The notes: generated by a model not told the origin, from the letters alone. A DNA stretch of 12,901 bases from Gammaproteobacteria bacterium (GCA_028293725.1 JAQGOE010000342.1:1-12901), one strand, 5' to 3'. Positions 1-7,655 are shown, counted from the first letter of the stretch. Numbers and translations are program-made.

Positions 1-35
1 GCGCGCGTCGCGCGCTTGCGAGCGTCATCAGTAGC

Positions 36-326
36 GTGGAGGCGGTCAGGTTGATCTGTAAAAAGTGTGTAGTAGCGGGCCGGGTGCAGGGGGTGTTCTA
101 TCGGGCCACCGCTGCGCGCCGTGCGCAGGAGCTTGCGGTTCGCGGCTACGCGCGAAATCTCGCGGACGGTCGCGTGGAAGTGCTCGCGTGCGGCGAGGAG
201 GAAGCTGTGCGGACTTTTGTGAGCTGGCTTTGGACGGGGTCCACCGCGTCGAAAGTTACCTCGGTCGACGTTATCGACGCAGCCCCCGATTCAGTGCAGG
301 TGACCGCGAGTTTCCAGACGTCTTGA
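36..326 (+). CDS. acyP: Acylphosphatase
   Basis: This is a 96-residue cytosolic enzyme that hydrolyses acyl phosphates such as carbamoyl phosphate or 1,3-bisphosphoglycerate. The length matches the family (about 90-100). Both signature blocks are visible: GRVQGVFYR at residues 15-23, which forms the phosphate-binding loop and ends in the catalytic Arg23, and GYARNLADGRVEV at 37-49, which contains the catalytic Asn41. A WLWTGS stretch at 64-69 matches the usual C-terminal part. The start taken is GTG at 36. The frame stays open to the window edge, so an upstream start is possible, but the conserved fold begins at about residue 5. No clear ribosome binding site is seen. It ends 2 nt before the transpeptidase start, so the two are probably co-transcribed. 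A functional link between them is not known to me. Family assignment is secure; the exact start is less so. Confidence 0.93.
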   Translation: MEAVRLICKKCVVAGRVQGVFYRATAARRAQELAVRGYARNLADGRVEVLACGEEEAVRTFVSWLWTGSTASKVTSVDVIDAAPDSVQVTASFQTS

Positions 327-328
327 CC

Positions 329-2083
329 ATGCTCAACATCAAACTCCGCCCGGGACGGCTGGTTGTGGTCGCGTTGCTGCTATTTGCTGCGCTGCCAGCG
401 CAGGCCGGTCTTCCTCACATCCCGGGACTGCACCGGTATCCGAAGACGGATTCGGCCAAAGGCCCCGTCGTAGTCGTCGCGGCGAATCCGCTAGCTGTTG
501 ACGCTGGCCTGGAAGTTCTCAAGAAGGGCGGCAAGGCGATCGACGCGGCGGTGGCCATTCAGGCCATGCTCGGACTCGTCGAGCCGCAGAGCTCTGGCGT
601 CGGCGGCGGCGCTTTCCTGATGTATTACGAAGCGAGCACAGGTGTCGTTACCACGATCGATGGTCGCGAGACGGCCCCGGCCGGCGCTACACCTGACATG
701 TTCCTGGATGAGCATGGGAAGCCCGTGCCGTTCGTCGAGGCGGTCCGCAGCGGTCGCTCCACGGGTGTACCCGGAGCGATTGCCATGCTCTCCGCGGCGC
801 ATGCCCGGTTGGGAATGCGGCCTTGGAAGGAGCTCTTTCAACCGGCGATTCGTGCCGCCATCCAGGGGTTTCGGGTGCCGGAGCGCCTGGCGTCCTACCT
901 GGGCGAAGGTTCGCCGTTCCCGCCGACAACCGAGATCCGTGCGCTCTTCTCCAAACCTAACGGCGAGCCGTTGAACGCCGGTGATCTCTTCAAGAATCCG
1001 GCCTACGCCAAAACTCTCGGGCGCATCGCCGATGAAGGTCCGCGCGCGCTCTACGAAGGCAGCATCGCGGAAGAAATCGTGAAGGTGACGGAGAAACCGC
1101 CTTTTCCGGGAACCATGACGCTGAAAGACATGTCGGCTTATCGCTCGAACTGGGCCAAGCCGATCTGTGGTCCTTTCCGCCAGTTCATGGTGTGTGTGCC
1201 GCAACCGCCTTCGAGTGGTGTGACGCTGCTCGAGATGCTGGGCATACTCGATAAAACCGATATCGCCGAGCGCGGTCCGACCGATCCGCAAGCATGGTTT
1301 CTGTTCGCGCAGGCGAGCCGACTGATGTATGCGGATCGCGATCACTACGTCGACGACCCCGCGTTCACGCCGGTTCCGGTCGAGCGACTTCTCGAGCCCG
1401 CCTACCTGCGCCTGCGAGCGCAGCTCATCGGAGAGAAGGCGGGCCCGGCCCCGCCGCCGGGGAATATCATCGTCGTTCCACCGCATGGGAAAGACGCTAC
1501 CCACGAGTCGGCCGGTACGAGCCACTTCGTCGTGGTCGATGCGTCAGGCAACGTTGTGTCGATGACTACTACCGTGGAGTCGGTGTTTGGTTCGAATCGT
1601 ACCGTCGGCGGCTTCGTTCTCAACAACCAACTCACGGATTTCTCGCTGGCGCCCACGGATGAAAACGGGCACGCCGCGGTGAACCGGGTGCAGGGCGGAA
1701 AGAAGCCGCGCTCGTCGATGTCGCCCGTCATCGTCCTCGATCACGAAGGGCAATTCGTGGCGGCCCTGGGATCCCCGGGTGGCTCGGCAATTCTCGATTA
1801 CAACGCCAAGGCGCTGGTGGCGTTGCTGGCCTGGAAAATGTCCATCAAGGCGGCAATCGAATTGCCCAATCTCATCGCGCGCGGTGATGACTATTTCGGT
1901 GAGCTCGACCGGTTGACGCCGGTAGTGTTGACCGGTTTGCGCGAGCGCGGTATCGAGGTGAAGTCGGGGCGCGCTGAGAATTCCGGTTTCCACGCCGTCG
2001 TGAGACATTCCGACGGGAGCTACGAGGGTGCGGCAGATTCGCGGCGCGAGGGTGTTGTGAAGATGCTGCCAGCGGAGAAATAG
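329..2083 (+). CDS. ggt: Gamma-glutamyltranspeptidase precursor (glutathione hydrolase)
   Basis: This 584-residue exported N-terminal-nucleophile enzyme cleaves the gamma-glutamyl bond of glutathione and related compounds in the periplasm. The ATG at 329 opens a signal peptide with a basic start, a hydrophobic core at 11-22 and a likely cut after AQA (residue 26). The frame is open further upstream, but that stretch overlaps acyP and lacks signal-peptide character. The N-terminal substrate site includes Arg113 in DGRETAP, equivalent to the gamma-glutamyl carboxylate-binding Arg of E. coli Ggt. Self-cleavage should occur before Thr397 in the GTSHF motif, giving a large subunit of about 370 residues after signal removal and a small one of 188. 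The small subunit keeps LNNQLTDFS, the oxyanion Ser462-Ser463 in PRSSMSP, and GSPGG at 481-485. All catalytic elements are present, so it should be active. It follows acyP by 2 nt, probably as an operon, and converges with the lytic transglycosylase gene. Confidence 0.95.
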   Translation: MLNIKLRPGRLVVVALLLFAALPAQAGLPHIPGLHRYPKTDSAKGPVVVVAANPLAVDAGLEVLKKGGKAIDAAVAIQAMLGLVEPQSSGVGGGAFLMYYEASTGVVTTIDGRETAPAGATPDMFLDEHGKPVPFVEAVRSGRSTGVPGAIAMLSAAHARLGMRPWKELFQPAIRAAIQGFRVPERLASYLGEGSPFPPTTEIRALFSKPNGEPLNAGDLFKNPAYAKTLGRIADEGPRALYEGSIAEEIVKVTEKPPFPGTMTLKDMSAYRSNWAKPICGPFRQFMVCVPQPPSSGVTLLEMLGILDKTDIAERGPTDPQAWFLFAQASRLMYADRDHYVDDPAFTPVPVERLLEPAYLRLRAQLIGEKAGPAPPPGNIIVVPPHGKDATHESAGTSHFVVVDASGNVVSMTTTVESVFGSNRTVGGFVLNNQLTDFSLAPTDENGHAAVNRVQGGKKPRSSMSPVIVLDHEGQFVAALGSPGGSAILDYNAKALVALLAWKMSIKAAIELPNLIARGDDYFGELDRLTPVVLTGLRERGIEVKSGRAENSGFHAVVRHSDGSYEGAADSRREGVVKMLPAEK

Positions 2084-2096
2084 CGCTGCGCGCCCG

Positions 2097-2774
2097 TTAC
2101 TGCTGGCGCGGTGGCGATCGGGTCTGCAAAGCCGGAAATCCCAGGTCATCCGCGCCGTTCCACCTCGTCCACGCGTAAATGACCTTGTCGGGATAATCCC
2201 GCCGGCCGATGCTGCCGTTATATCTTGCGAGTGCCTTGCGCACGTCGTTGTGCTCGTACTGGAGATAGAACCGCAGGATCGCGCAGCCCATGCGGATGTT
2301 GGGAGCGACACGGACGAGCTCGTAGCGCCGCATGCCGAGCTTCTCCGGCCAGAACGGCATCACCTGCATCAGTCCCACCGCCGCGGCCGAGGAGACTGCG
2401 TAGCGCTCGAAGCGGCTCTCAACTTCTATCACGCCCATGACCAACCCGGGGGGCAGACGCGCCTGGCCGCTGCGGTGGGTCTCGCAATAAACCTGTTTGA
2501 GAATTTCGAGCCGCTCGTCCTTTTCCTTGACGATTTTCCGCAGGCGCGGCTCCATGAGCGTGTACCAGACCGCGGAGTCGTAATGATCCGTGAAGCACTC
2601 GGCTTCGCCGATCGCGTGTTGCACGACAGCCTTGAGCTCGGGGTCCTGTTGCTGGTCGGCGTGCGCGACGCCAACCAGCAGCAGGCCAGCCAATAAGGCG
2701 CTGACTCTCAGGACAGCGCCGGCCCCGGTGGCCTGACTAACGGCCCATGCGCGAGCGGATGAACGCAACGGCAT
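2097..2774 (-). CDS. Secreted lytic transglycosylase, SLT domain
   Basis: This predicted 225-residue exported muramidase-like enzyme would cut the MurNAc-GlcNAc bond of peptidoglycan with 1,6-anhydro ring formation. Residues 1-39 look like a signal peptide: an Arg-containing start, the hydrophobic stretch [13 protein letters not shown], and a cut after AHA. An N-terminal helical part (about 42-105) precedes a compact SLT domain. The domain carries VIEVESRF with catalytic Glu119, [10 protein letters not shown], and ALARYNGS near the end. The chosen ATG at 2774 is the only start that keeps the whole signal peptide. It lies 38 bp inside the 3' end of proS in another frame, and no ribosome binding site is visible, so translation is probably coupled to proS. 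The frame is open further upstream, but that part is a low-complexity proS shadow. The stop is 13 nt from the end of the convergent ggt gene, with no obvious terminator between them. Confidence 0.87.
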   Translation of the reverse strand: MPLRSSARAWAVSQATGAGAVLRVSALLAGLLLVGVAHADQQQDPELKAVVQHAIGEAECFTDHYDSAVWYTLMEPRLRKIVKEKDERLEILKQVYCETHRSGQARLPPGLVMGVIEVESRFERYAVSSAAAVGLMQVMPFWPEKLGMRRYELVRVAPNIRMGCAILRFYLQYEHNDVRKALARYNGSIGRRDYPDKVIYAWTRWNGADDLGFPALQTRSPPRQQ

Positions 2775-4446
2775 TGTCAGCTGCGAATTCTGTGCTCTCG
2801 GCATCGCGTCGGCCGCGATATTCGAGTTTCCCCGCGTCGAGGCCACGGTCGCCGACGACGAGGCGGTGCGGGATGCCGATGAGCTCCGCGTCGGCGAACT
2901 TGACGCCCGGACGAGCATCGCGATCGTCGTAGAGAACCTCGATTCCCGCTTCCGTGAGTTCGGCATACAGACGGTCGGCAACCTCGCGCACGCGCGGAGA
3001 CTTATGTTGGTTGAGGGGTACGAGCACCACCTCGTAAGGAGCTATCGGCTCCGGCCAGATGATGCCCTTCTCATCGTGATTCTGTTCAATCGCAGCGGCA
3101 ACGATACGCGTCACACCAATGCCATAGCAGCCCATATGGAGCGTCACATCCTTGCCGGCCTCGTCCAGCACGGTCGCCTTCATGGGAGTGCTGTATTTCT
3201 GCCCGAGCTGGAAGATGTGGCCGACTTCGATGCCGCGCGTGATTTTCAAGTGGCCCTTGCCAGACGGGCTGGGGTCACCTTCAACCACATTGCGGAGGTC
3301 CGCGGCGATCGGGCTCGGCGCGTCCCGATCCCAGTTCGTGCCGGTGTAATGCATGTCCTTTTCGTTCGCGCCGCTCACGAAGTCCGCGAGGGCCAGCGCG
3401 GAATGATCGGCATACACCTTACAACGCAGCCCGATGACTCCGATGTAACCCGGCTCGGTGCCGGTAGCTTTCCTCACGCTTTCGGCAGTCGCCATTTTCA
3501 GTGGGCTTACGACACCCGGCAGTTTCTGCGCCTTGACCGCATTCAACTCGTGATCGCCGCGGATCACGAGCGCCACGACCGTGTCATCGGTCCCCTCGAC
3601 GATGAGTGTCTTTATGCAGCGAGAGGGCTCGATCTTCAGAAAGCGTGACAAGTCCTCGATCGTCTTCGCGCCTGGAGTCGACACCTTCTCGAGCTTCTCT
3701 TTTGGAGCGGGGCGCGGCACGGTGGGGGGCAGGGCGACGGCTGCCTCGAGATTCGCGGCGTAGTCGTCGCCATCGGAGAAGACAATGGCGTCCTCACCGG
3801 AATCCGCGATGACATGAAACTCCTGCGAGACGTCGCCACCGATCGCTCCCGAATCCGCGCGCACCGAGCGGAATACCAGCCCCGTCCGGGTGAAGATGCG
3901 GGTGTACGCGTCGTACATCGTCCGATAGCCTTCCTGCAGAGAGGCTTCGTCGACGTGGAACGAATACGCGTCCTTCATGATGAATTCACGCGCCCGCATG
4001 ACACCGAAGCGAGGCCGCACCTCGTCCCTGAACTTCGTCTGGATCTGATAGAAGTTCACCGGTAACTGGCGGTAGCTCTTCAACGCGTTGCGGGCGATGT
4101 CGGTTATGACTTCCTCGTGCGTAGGCCCGGCGACGTAGTCGCGCTGGTGTCGGTCCTTGACGCGCAACAGCTCGGGGCCGTACTCCTTCCAGCGACCGGA
4201 CTCCTGCCACAGCTCGGCCGGCTGAAAGACGGGCATGACGAGCTCGAGGGCGCCCGAGCGGTCCATTTCCTCGCGGACAATCCGCTCCACTTTTCGCAGC
4301 GTCCGCAGGCCCAGCGGCAGCCAGCTGTACAGTCCGGTGGACAGCCGGCGGATGAGGCCGGCCCGCAGCATGAGCTGATGGCTGATGACCTCGGCCTCGG
4401 CGGGGGTTTCCTTTACAGTGTTGAGCGGGTACTGGGAAAGCCTCAT
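2737..4446 (-). CDS. proS: Prolyl-tRNA synthetase, bacterial type
   Basis: This 569-residue class II aminoacyl-tRNA synthetase charges tRNA-Pro with proline in the cytosol. The length and layout match the long bacterial form with an editing insertion. The start [20 protein letters not shown] is the family's canonical N-terminus, which fixes the ATG at 4446 rather than the further upstream open frame. Motif 1 lies around 66-87 ([12 protein letters not shown]), motif 2 around 139-162 ([17 protein letters not shown]), and motif 3 at 438-448 ([11 protein letters not shown]). Between motifs 2 and 3 the INS editing domain (about 225-405) carries Lys279, equivalent to the key editing lysine of the E. 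coli enzyme. The C-terminal anticodon-binding domain begins near 470 ([10 protein letters not shown]). The gene overlaps the downstream lytic transglycosylase by 38 bp and diverges from pssA. Nothing is missing or broken. Confidence 0.98.
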   Translation of the reverse strand: MRLSQYPLNTVKETPAEAEVISHQLMLRAGLIRRLSTGLYSWLPLGLRTLRKVERIVREEMDRSGALELVMPVFQPAELWQESGRWKEYGPELLRVKDRHQRDYVAGPTHEEVITDIARNALKSYRQLPVNFYQIQTKFRDEVRPRFGVMRAREFIMKDAYSFHVDEASLQEGYRTMYDAYTRIFTRTGLVFRSVRADSGAIGGDVSQEFHVIADSGEDAIVFSDGDDYAANLEAAVALPPTVPRPAPKEKLEKVSTPGAKTIEDLSRFLKIEPSRCIKTLIVEGTDDTVVALVIRGDHELNAVKAQKLPGVVSPLKMATAESVRKATGTEPGYIGVIGLRCKVYADHSALALADFVSGANEKDMHYTGTNWDRDAPSPIAADLRNVVEGDPSPSGKGHLKITRGIEVGHIFQLGQKYSTPMKATVLDEAGKDVTLHMGCYGIGVTRIVAAAIEQNHDEKGIIWPEPIAPYEVVLVPLNQHKSPRVREVADRLYAELTEAGIEVLYDDRDARPGVKFADAELIGIPHRLVVGDRGLDAGKLEYRGRRDAESTEFAADNAVAFIRSRMGR

Positions 4447-4479
4447 CGCGGGTGCTGAGCCTAAGGATAAAAGGGGCCC

Positions 4480-4511
4480 GCATCTTAACAGCAGGCCGCC
4501 TGATAAGATGC
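4480..4511. promoter_or_regulatory. Inverted repeat in the proS/pssA divergent region
   Basis: A perfect 8-bp dyad pairs GCATCTTA (4480-4487) with TAAGATGC (4504-4511). Nested inside it is a 4-bp stem, CAGG (4492-4495) with CCTG (4499-4502). It lies 33 bp before the proS start and 66 bp before pssA. It could be an operator shared by the two divergent genes. It could also be a leader hairpin in the proS transcript, where it is followed by GGGCCCCTTTT, which resembles an attenuator-like U stretch. Which strand and role apply cannot be decided from sequence alone. No convincing -35/-10 pair was found in 4447-4577. Confidence 0.45.
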
Positions 4512-4577
4512 CGCCAGCGGAAGGTGGCCGCCCCCCGTCAGTAGTCGCCGCCGTCACAGTGGAGAGCCTTTAAAACC

Positions 4578-5384
4578 GTGGAGCCCGAAATTCAGGAAGC
4601 CGTCGAGCCCGCGCCGGAAGGCCTCAAGCCGCGCCGCAAGGGCATCTATCTCCTGCCGAACTTGATGACCACCGGATGCCTGTTTTCAGGCTTCTACGGC
4701 ATTGTCGCGGCCATCGACAAGAATTTCGAGGCCGCCGGAAAGGCCGTGTTCATCGCCATGATCTGCGACACCCTGGACGGGCGGCTGGCACGCCTCACCA
4801 AGACGGAGACCGCCTTCGGCAAGGAGTACGACAGCCTGGCGGACATGGTGGCTTTCGGGCTGGCCCCGGCGATCATTGCCTATCAATGGGGCGTCGTCCG
4901 GATCGCTGAGTTCGGCCATTATTGGGGCCGGTTCGGCTGGCTGGCATGTTTTTTCTACGCGGCGGCGGCCGCGCTCCGGCTGGCGCGGTTTAACGCGCGC
5001 TCTGCGAGTGCCGACAAGCGGTACTTCGAGGGGCTGCCGAGCCCGTCCGCGGCCGCGATCGTGGCCGCGTTCATCTGGTTCGCCAGCGCGTGGCCGGAGC
5101 CAGGGCTCACGGGACTCATCGGAGCTTTCCTGGTGACCGCCTTTGCGGGAGGGTTGATGGTGAGCAGCTTCAGCTTCCCGAGCTTCAAGCAGTTCAACCT
5201 GGACCGCCGCATCAAGTTTGTCTACATCCTGCTCGTGCCGCTGTTTTTCGTGCTCATTGCGCTCGATACGCCCACGATGCTGTTGTCTATGTTTGGAACC
5301 TATGCGCTCTCGGCGCCGGTGCTTTGGATTGGGCGCCGTATCCGGCGCGCCACGCGCGGCGCGCCGGCGGCGGGCCCGAGCTAA
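4578..5384 (+). CDS. pssA: CDP-diacylglycerol-serine O-phosphatidyltransferase
   Basis: This 268-residue integral membrane enzyme transfers phosphatidyl from CDP-diacylglycerol to L-serine, the first committed step toward phosphatidylethanolamine. The CDP-alcohol phosphotransferase signature is complete: Asp64, Asp67-Gly68, Ala71-Arg72, Gly81, Asp85 and Asp89, matching DxxDGxxARx8GxxxDxxxD. This metal site separates it from the unrelated phospholipase D-like PssA of E. coli. Hydrophobic segments lie at about 33-47, 54-63, 90-105, 115-130, 150-165, 170-195, 215-230 and 232-250. The N-terminal [15 protein letters not shown] is typical of the PssA subgroup rather than PgsA. The start is GTG at 4578, with GGAGAG at 4561-4566 as a possible but distant ribosome binding site. 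It leads a tight operon with the uracil-DNA glycosylase 6 nt downstream. Confidence 0.93.
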   Translation: MEPEIQEAVEPAPEGLKPRRKGIYLLPNLMTTGCLFSGFYGIVAAIDKNFEAAGKAVFIAMICDTLDGRLARLTKTETAFGKEYDSLADMVAFGLAPAIIAYQWGVVRIAEFGHYWGRFGWLACFFYAAAAALRLARFNARSASADKRYFEGLPSPSAAAIVAAFIWFASAWPEPGLTGLIGAFLVTAFAGGLMVSSFSFPSFKQFNLDRRIKFVYILLVPLFFVLIALDTPTMLLSMFGTYALSAPVLWIGRRIRRATRGAPAAGPS

Positions 5385-5390
5385 CCCACA

Positions 5391-6221
5391 GTGGACTCGC
5401 AACGGCGCAACCGGTACTTGGATGCGATGGGCGTCGATGTCTGGATACGGCGGCCGGGGGCATTGGCGGGCGTGTGGGACGCGCAGTTGGTGGCCCAGCC
5501 TGAGGTGGCGGAGTTGGCGCAGGCCGTGCGGGCGACCGTGGCCCCGAGTGAGATTGCGCGAGCCGATGCCGCTCCCGTGTCTGCGCCAACCGCGCGAGCG
5601 CCCGTTGAGCCCGACTCCGGCGATGTTGCCGCGCTATGGGACAACCTTCGCGCCGAAGTTCGGACCTGCACCAAATGCGCCTTGCACCAGACTCGCACGC
5701 AGGGTGTCCTGGGGGTCGGCCCTCGACGAGTGGACTGGATGGTCATCGGCGAAGCACCCGGCGCCGAAGAAGATCGTCGGGGCGAGCCGTTCGTGGGGCG
5801 CGCCGGTCACCTGCTGGACGCGATGCTGCACGCCATCGGCCTCAATCGGGGGACGAACGTCTACATCGCCAACGTGTTGAAGAGCCGCCCACCGGGTAAC
5901 CGCGACCCCAAGCCGGAGGAAGTTGCCGCCTGCCTGCCCTACCTGATGCGGCAGATCGCGCTTCTGCAACCCCGACTCATGCTGGCCGTCGGCCGGATAG
6001 CGGCGCAAAACCTGCTGAGTACGGACCTGTCCCTGGGCCGCTTACGGGGCCAGGTGCACCACTTCGGCGAGCTTAATACCCCGCTCATTGTCACGTATCA
6101 TCCGGCGTATCTCCTGCGCCAACCGGCTGACAAGGCGAAGGCGTGGGAGGACCTGAAGTTTGCACGCAGCGTCTTCCGACAACTGACGGATCGCGTAGGT
6201 ACCGATGGCGACCTCTCCTGA
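5391..6221 (+). CDS. Uracil-DNA glycosylase, family 4 type
   Basis: This 276-residue DNA repair protein belongs to the iron-sulfur uracil-DNA glycosylases, which remove uracil left by cytosine deamination. The catalytic domain covers about 78-265. It has motif 1 GEAPGAEED (120-128) followed by GEPFVGRAG (131-139), and motif 2 [10 protein letters not shown] with His237. Expected [4Fe-4S] ligands are Cys93 and Cys96 (CTKC), then a CRPP position, then Cys181. Here the CRPP position is Ser165 (KSRPPGNR, codon AGC at 5883-5885), with exactly 15 residues to Cys181 as in the family, so one ligand is replaced. Residues 1-30 ([17 protein letters not shown]) form a small N-terminal segment I recall from gammaproteobacterial members. 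An Ala/Pro-rich linker (about 45-75) joins it to the catalytic domain. The start is GTG at 5391; ATG at 5427 would cut into this segment. It overlaps the acetyltransferase gene by 17 bp. Confidence 0.9.
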   Translation: MDSQRRNRYLDAMGVDVWIRRPGALAGVWDAQLVAQPEVAELAQAVRATVAPSEIARADAAPVSAPTARAPVEPDSGDVAALWDNLRAEVRTCTKCALHQTRTQGVLGVGPRRVDWMVIGEAPGAEEDRRGEPFVGRAGHLLDAMLHAIGLNRGTNVYIANVLKSRPPGNRDPKPEEVAACLPYLMRQIALLQPRLMLAVGRIAAQNLLSTDLSLGRLRGQVHHFGELNTPLIVTYHPAYLLRQPADKAKAWEDLKFARSVFRQLTDRVGTDGDLS

Positions 6222-6705
6222 GCTACTGCAGTCCGCTCCTGACGTTGTAATCCGCCCCATGACCGAGATGGACGTGGTGGGCGTGGTCGCGCTCGAGAGA
6301 GGCTCGTACCAGTTTCCCTGGAGCGAGGGGATTTTCCGCGACTGTTTGCGAGTTGGGTACACCTGCCGTGTGGTGACTTCGGCGAACCGGCTCATCGGCT
6401 ATGGCGTGATGAGCGTGGGCGCGGGTGAGGCTCACATCCTGAACCTGTGCATCGATGAGGGTTTCCGGTGCCAGGGGATTGGCCGGCGCATGCTGGACTA
6501 TCTGCTCGACAAGGGGGCCGCGGCCGGCATGAGCGAGGCTTTCCTCGAAGTGCGGCCCTCGAACACCGCGGCAATCCGTCTCTACCTGTCGCTCGGCTTT
6601 GACCAGGTTGGGATGCGACGGGGCTACTACCAGGCTGTTGGTGGCAGGGAAGATGCGGCGGTGTTGAAACTCGCCCTGCGCGGACGGCGCAGCCGCACTC
6701 CTTAG
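6205..6705 (+). CDS. rimI: RimI-like GNAT N-acetyltransferase
   Basis: This 166-residue GNAT-family enzyme is probably the one that acetylates the N-terminal alanine of ribosomal protein bS18. The acetyl-CoA pyrophosphate loop is seen as RCQGIGRRML (family pattern Q/RxxGxG/A), preceded by the beta strand HILNLCIDEGFRC. The C-terminal half carries FLEVRPSNTAAIRLYLSLGF and RRGYY, both typical of RimI. The start at 6205 overlaps the end of the glycosylase gene by 17 bp, so translation is likely coupled within the pssA operon. An internal ATG a few codons before TEMDV is an alternative start. The usual tsaB neighbour is absent, so the protein could serve other N-termini. Family is certain; the bS18 substrate is inferred from similarity. 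Confidence 0.88.
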   Translation: MATSPELLQSAPDVVIRPMTEMDVVGVVALERGSYQFPWSEGIFRDCLRVGYTCRVVTSANRLIGYGVMSVGAGEAHILNLCIDEGFRCQGIGRRMLDYLLDKGAAAGMSEAFLEVRPSNTAAIRLYLSLGFDQVGMRRGYYQAVGGREDAAVLKLALRGRRSRTP

Positions 6706-6727
6706 AATCCGCCATGGCTGGCTCCCT

Positions 6728-6742
6728 GGGATCGAGGATCCC
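6728..6742. other. Small inverted repeat after rimI
   Basis: GGGATC (6728-6733) and GATCCC (6737-6742) form a perfect 6-bp dyad with a 3-nt GAG loop, 22 bp after the rimI stop. It could be a weak end-of-operon hairpin, but no T-run follows, so it is not called a terminator. Confidence 0.25.
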
Positions 6743-6800
6743 GCCAGTTGCAATTGCAGCGCGCTGGTGGCTATTCCCAATCCGTGCGATCGCTAGTGTG

Positions 6801-6817
6801 AACCGTAGATAAACCGT
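6801..6817 (+). promoter_or_regulatory. AACCGT direct repeat, 11-bp spacing
   Basis: AACCGT occurs at 6801-6806 and again at 6812-6817, one helical turn apart, upstream of the His/Asp-rich gene. Direct half-sites at this spacing are common for OmpR/PhoB-type response regulators. This is a short match and may be chance. Confidence 0.25.
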
Positions 6818-6829
6818 CTCGATTCGGCG

Positions 6830-6845
6830 ACGACCGGAGCGTCGT
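6830..6845. promoter_or_regulatory. ACGAC-N6-GTCGT dyad
   Basis: ACGAC (6830-6834) and GTCGT (6841-6845) form a perfect 5-bp dyad with a 6-bp spacer. It ends 3 bp before the CRP-like site, so the two dyads could hold adjacent dimers. The same half-sites recur, with wider spacing, in the leader hairpin before the beta-propeller gene. Confidence 0.3.
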
Positions 6846-6848
6846 ATG

Positions 6849-6864
6849 TGTGACTGGCGTCACA
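6849..6864. promoter_or_regulatory. CRP/Vfr/Clp-like binding site
   Basis: TGTGA (6849-6853), spacer CTGGCG, and TCACA (6860-6864) match the consensus TGTGA-N6-TCACA at all ten defined positions. The symmetry runs into the spacer (TGTGAC/GTCACA). It ends 95 bp before the start codon of the His/Asp-rich gene and just upstream of a -10-like TATACT. Centred near -25 relative to that box, it would fit repression rather than classical activation, unless another start site is used. Confidence 0.6.
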
Positions 6865-6868
6865 TCGG

Positions 6869-6874
6869 TATACT
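6869..6874 (+). promoter_or_regulatory. Candidate -10 box of the His/Asp-rich gene
   Basis: TATACT matches TATAAT at five of six positions and would give a transcription start near 6881 and a leader of about 80 nt. There is no good -35 element; the -35 position falls on the CRP-like dyad, so regulator dependence or occlusion is plausible. Confidence 0.4.
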
Positions 6875-6959
6875 GTTGCGAATCGTTACCGTGCGCCGCC
6901 TGAGACCCTGGACGCACGGGCGGACTGTCCGCTTGACGGCGGAAGCTGGAGACTACGAG

Positions 6960-7544
6960 ATGAATAACATGTTGAGACGTTTGGCCCTGTTGGCCGTTTC
7001 TTACGGCGCGCTGGTTTCGCTGGCGCACGCGGGCGACCTGGATGTCGGTGTCACCATCCGGGGGGAAATCGTCCCGGGTGTTTACGGTCGCGTGGATTTG
7101 GGCGGTCGGGCTCCTCCACCGGTGGTCTATGCCCAACCTATGATCGTCGAGCCGGCTCCCCCCAGTGTTGTTGTTGAGCCGTTGTATTTGCATGTTCCGC
7201 CCGAGCATGCGCATGAGTGGCGGAAGCATTGCCACGAGTACCATGCGTGCAATCGGCCCGTTTACTTCGTGCGCTCCAGGGAGTACGCACCGGAATATAT
7301 CCGTCGGCCGGACTATGAGCGCCGCCGTGAGGAGGAGTTTGCGCGGACCCGTGAGCTCGAGCGGGCGCGTGAGTACGATCGCATGCACGAACGTGACCAC
7401 GAGCATGGTTACGACCGTGACCACGACCGTCGTGACCATTACGACAACCATGAGCACCGTGATCACGACGATCGTGACCATGGCCGCGATCACGACCATG
7501 ATCATGAACATGATCATGAACATGATCACGACCACGACCGCTGA
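6960..7544 (+). CDS. Exported protein with His/Asp-rich C-terminal tail
   Basis: This 194-residue predicted periplasmic or secreted protein is of unknown function. The ATG at 6960 has GGAG at 6948-6951 and opens a clear signal peptide cut after AHA (residue 24). The frame stays open back to 6846, but that part crosses the promoter region. The mature N-terminal part (25-60, DVGVTIRGEIVPGVYGRVDLGG followed by a Pro/Val stretch) and the segment VPPEHAHEWRKHCHEYHAC (Cys91, Cys97) resemble conserved hypothetical exported proteins of Beta- and Gammaproteobacteria that I recall but cannot name. Residues 113-145 are Arg/Glu-rich and probably helical. The last 52 residues hold 17 His and 16 Asp, mostly as alternating D-H pairs, ending DHEHDHEHDHDHDR. 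Such a tail would bind Zn, Ni, Cu or Co ions; that is inference from composition. The gene appears to be single, with long gaps on both sides. Confidence 0.85.
   Translation: MNNMLRRLALLAVSYGALVSLAHAGDLDVGVTIRGEIVPGVYGRVDLGGRAPPPVVYAQPMIVEPAPPSVVVEPLYLHVPPEHAHEWRKHCHEYHACNRPVYFVRSREYAPEYIRRPDYERRREEEFARTRELERAREYDRMHERDHEHGYDRDHDRRDHYDNHEHRDHDDRDHGRDHDHDHEHDHEHDHDHDR
7498..7533 (+). repeat. 12-bp tandem repeat in the His/Asp tail
   Basis: Two exact copies of ATGATCATGAAC (7498-7509, 7510-7521) are followed by a diverged third copy (7522-7533). The repeat lies in frame, so slippage would change tail length in steps of four residues without a frameshift. It is the most repetitive part of a longer GAC/GAT-CAC/CAT run from about 7390. 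Confidence 0.8.
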
Positions 7545-7655
7545 GTCGACGGCGAGCGCCGATTCGACCGCGATCGCTTGATCTCTGGCACGCTGTCTGG
7601 CGCGCGCCGCGGGCGCTGATACCGCCGCGCGCTGCCGCGACTCCGCGCTGATTGG

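Noticed and set aside
1..35. C-terminus of an upstream gene
   Set aside because: Short open stretches exist in all three plus frames, but none can be identified from 35 bases.
491..1525. Long 344-codon open frame on the minus strand opposite ggt
   Set aside because: It is antisense to a gene with every catalytic motif intact, is rich in Arg/His as GC-rich shadows are, and shows no recognisable domain.
2866..3648. 260-codon plus-strand frame opposite proS
   Set aside because: It is a shadow of the highly conserved proS gene, with no start signal or domain.
6771..7535. Minus-strand open frame with a Met/Val/Ile-rich start that looks like a membrane segment
   Set aside because: The hydrophobic run is simply the complement of the GAC/GAT-CAC/CAT codons of the His/Asp tail, and the rest crosses the promoter region.
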